From positions 1 through 14,156 of the forward strand of contig JACUUW010000026.1 of assembly GCA_014859075.1 (NCBI GenBank): a stretch of DNA of 14,156 bases, in the 5' to 3' direction. This stretch comes from Desulforudis sp. GTDB taxonomy: Bacteria; Bacillota; Desulfotomaculia; Desulfotomaculales; Desulforudaceae. This document shows positions 12,979-14,156 of this stretch, one piece after another; position 1 is the stretch's first letter, and every line of letters begins with the position of its first letter. A program made the position numbers and the translations under genes. Under the pieces are notes generated by a model that was not told where the DNA came from, made no database searches, and saw only the letters and a list, made by a program, of their open reading frames with translations.

Positions 12979-13030
12979 CTATAAGCTCGATCTGTGAAAA
13001 ATCAATGTTTTGTTGCTTTTTGTCTTATAG
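12979..13030 (-). other. Inverted repeat in the ribE-ribBA gap
   Basis: CTATAAG (12979-12985) and CTTATAG (13024-13030) are exact complements separated by 38 bases; the second overlaps the ribE stop codon (TAA, 13027-13025). The stem is only 7 bases and AT-rich, with no T-run, so it may be chance or a weak mRNA processing or folding element inside the operon. Confidence 0.25.
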
Positions 13031-13669
13031 GAAGCCGTGGCGCGCAAGCAAGCCGGCATCCAGTTTGCCGCCGTTTTCGCGCCGCGCACCCAGCATCTTC
13101 TCAACATACTTGGCGATCATGTCGGCCTCCAGATTCACCCGTGCGCCGGCCTTTTTCAACCCCAAAGTGGTCAACTCGGCCGTATGGGGTATAATCGAAA
13201 CCCGGAAGGATTCATGGTCCAGGTCCACCACCGTCAGGCTGATTCCGTCCACCGCCACAGAACCCTTCTCGATCACGTAGCGCATGACCGCTTCCGGAGC
13301 CAGAATCCGTAACACCAGGGCGATGCCGTACGGTTCTCGGCCCACAATGTGCCCCACCCCATCGACATGCCCACTGACCAGATGGCCCCCCAAGCGATCC
13401 CCCAGGCGTATGGCCCGTTCCAGGTTCACCCGGTCACCCGGACGCAGCTCACCCAGATTGGACCGGTTAAGGGTCTCGGCCATCACGTCGGCCACGAACC
13501 GACCCGCACCGAACTCGGCCACGGTCAGGCACACACCGTTTACCGCGATGCTGTCCCCCGGATGCACTCCCGCCGTCACCGTAGGCGCCTCGATGTGCAA
13601 CCGGGCCGAAATCGGGCCGCGCTCGCTCCGCCGCAAAGTGCCCAGTTCCTCGATAATACCGGTAAACAT
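13025..13669 (-). CDS. ribE: Riboflavin synthase, alpha chain
   Basis: The enzyme dismutates two lumazines to riboflavin plus a pyrimidine that re-enters the pathway. The 214-residue product has the expected two lumazine-binding beta-barrels: barrel 1 begins MFTGIIEELG and contains GDSIAVNGVCLTV (38-50); barrel 2 contains GGHLVSGHVDG (94-104) and KGSVAVDGISLTV (135-147). The two internal motifs are visibly related, as in all RibE proteins. ATG 13669 overlaps the ribD stop by one base (TGATG), giving tight coupling. Also called ribC in some organisms. Confidence 0.96.
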   Translation of the reverse strand: MFTGIIEELGTLRRSERGPISARLHIEAPTVTAGVHPGDSIAVNGVCLTVAEFGAGRFVADVMAETLNRSNLGELRPGDRVNLERAIRLGDRLGGHLVSGHVDGVGHIVGREPYGIALVLRILAPEAVMRYVIEKGSVAVDGISLTVVDLDHESFRVSIIPHTAELTTLGLKKAGARVNLEADMIAKYVEKMLGARRENGGKLDAGLLARHGFL

Positions 13670-14156
13670 CAGCCCATCCCCTCCCATGCGGGGTAACCCT
13701 CGATACAAAGATCCTCCCCTAATTCCAGCCAGCGTACCCGTCTCAGACAGAGAGCCTCGGACATCCGGCCGATCCCACGCCCGGCCACCGCCCCGGGGGC
13801 GTCCACCCCGCCGATGATCTTTGGAGCGACAAACCAGTGCAGCTTATCGACCAGTCCGGACTCCAGAAAAGAGGCGTGCACCGCCGCGCCGCCCTCCACC
13901 AACACGCTGGCTATCTCACGCGCGCCGAGTTGGAGCACCAATGACTGCAAGTCGACGGTCGGACCATCGCCGCAGCGGATCACCGTTACGCCCCGCTCTT
14001 CCAGTTCGGCCACCCGCGACGCCGGCGCCCGGTAAGTAACCGCCACAACGGTCGCGGCTGGTGACTCCGCGGAGAGCACCCGCGCCGTGACCGGAATGCG
14101 CGCCGTGCTGTCCAGCACTATCCGGACCGGATCACGACCCCCTTCCGGCAGACGCG
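13669..14156 (-). CDS. ribD: RibD reductase domain (pyrimidine deaminase/reductase), partial at window edge
   Basis: RibD deaminates and then reduces the pyrimidine intermediate of riboflavin synthesis. Only the C-terminal reductase domain is in the window: about 161 residues from the frame at 14154, starting RLPEGGRDPVRIVLDST, which is the usual first strand, followed by SVLVEGGAAVHASFLESGLVD (the NADPH/substrate region, here quoted in part as VEGGAAVHASF) and the C-terminal WLELGEDLCIEG. The N-terminal zinc deaminase domain must lie beyond 14156. The stop overlaps the ribE start by one base. An FMN riboswitch is commonly found before ribD in Firmicutes and would be outside this window. Confidence 0.93.
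   Translation of the reverse strand, partial: RLPEGGRDPVRIVLDSTARIPVTARVLSAESPAATVVAVTYRAPASRVAELEERGVTVIRCGDGPTVDLQSLVLQLGAREIASVLVEGGAAVHASFLESGLVDKLHWFVAPKIIGGVDAPGAVAGRGIGRMSEALCLRRVRWLELGEDLCIEGYPAWEGMG

Noticed and set aside
12979..13030. Riboswitch or attenuator in the ribE-ribBA gap
   Set aside because: Only a 7-base inverted repeat; none of the conserved blocks of an FMN riboswitch, which would be expected before ribD outside the window.
1..14156. tRNA, rRNA, CRISPR, insertion sequence or prophage
   Set aside because: No repeat arrays, transposase, integrase or RNA-gene sequence seen on either strand.

Overview
The window looks like chromosomal core DNA from a GC-rich, spore-forming member of the Firmicutes (Clostridia; a Peptococcaceae/Desulfotomaculum-like or Moorella-like organism is my inference). 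Evidence: three sporulation or germination genes (a YlbJ-type membrane protein, the germination protease GPR and an alpha/beta-type SASP), strong AGGAGG-like ribosome binding sites, one perfect sigma-A promoter (TTGACA-17-TATAAT), and gene neighbourhoods typical of Clostridia. I see no mobile elements, CRISPR arrays, rRNA or tRNA genes.

Layout. (1) 1-2822, minus strand: yceD/DUF177 - rpmF, a perfect hairpin terminator, then plsX - fabH (fabH runs off the left edge). This is ribosome plus fatty-acid/phospholipid initiation. The yceD reading frame is broken near its 3' end. (2) 2966-5631: ylbJ (+) converges on and overlaps the end of a minus-strand operon rsmD - coaD - coiled-coil protein. Bacillus keeps rsmD, coaD, ylbJ, yceD and rpmF in one same-direction cluster, so this is the same block with part of it inverted. 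(3) 5871-7169: gpr (+) and a SASP gene (-) converge on a shared hairpin. The SASP is the substrate family of GPR, and each gene has a plausible forespore-type promoter. (4) 7170-7697: a 528-base gap with a palindrome, T-rich sequence and a good sigma-A promoter. (5) 7698-10865 (+): a 714-residue two-module DUF2229-type (COG3580+COG3581) protein followed by a 2-hydroxyacyl-CoA-dehydratase-type activase. This is a probable ATP-driven low-potential Fe-S electron-transfer system of unknown substrate, and the least understood part of the window. (6) 10946-11137 (+): rpmB. (7) 11261-14156 (-): riboflavin operon ribD (partial) - ribE - ribBA - ribH.

Most of the window is housekeeping and well understood. 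The items most worth a second look are the yceD frameshift, which fits loss of one copy of a 4-base tandem repeat; the DUF2229/activase pair with its internal duplication; the gpr/ssp protease-substrate pair; the unusually short GPR propeptide; and the lack of a fapR gene between rpmF and plsX. I found no convincing wholly new system; the DUF2229/activase pair is the best candidate for uncharacterised biochemistry.
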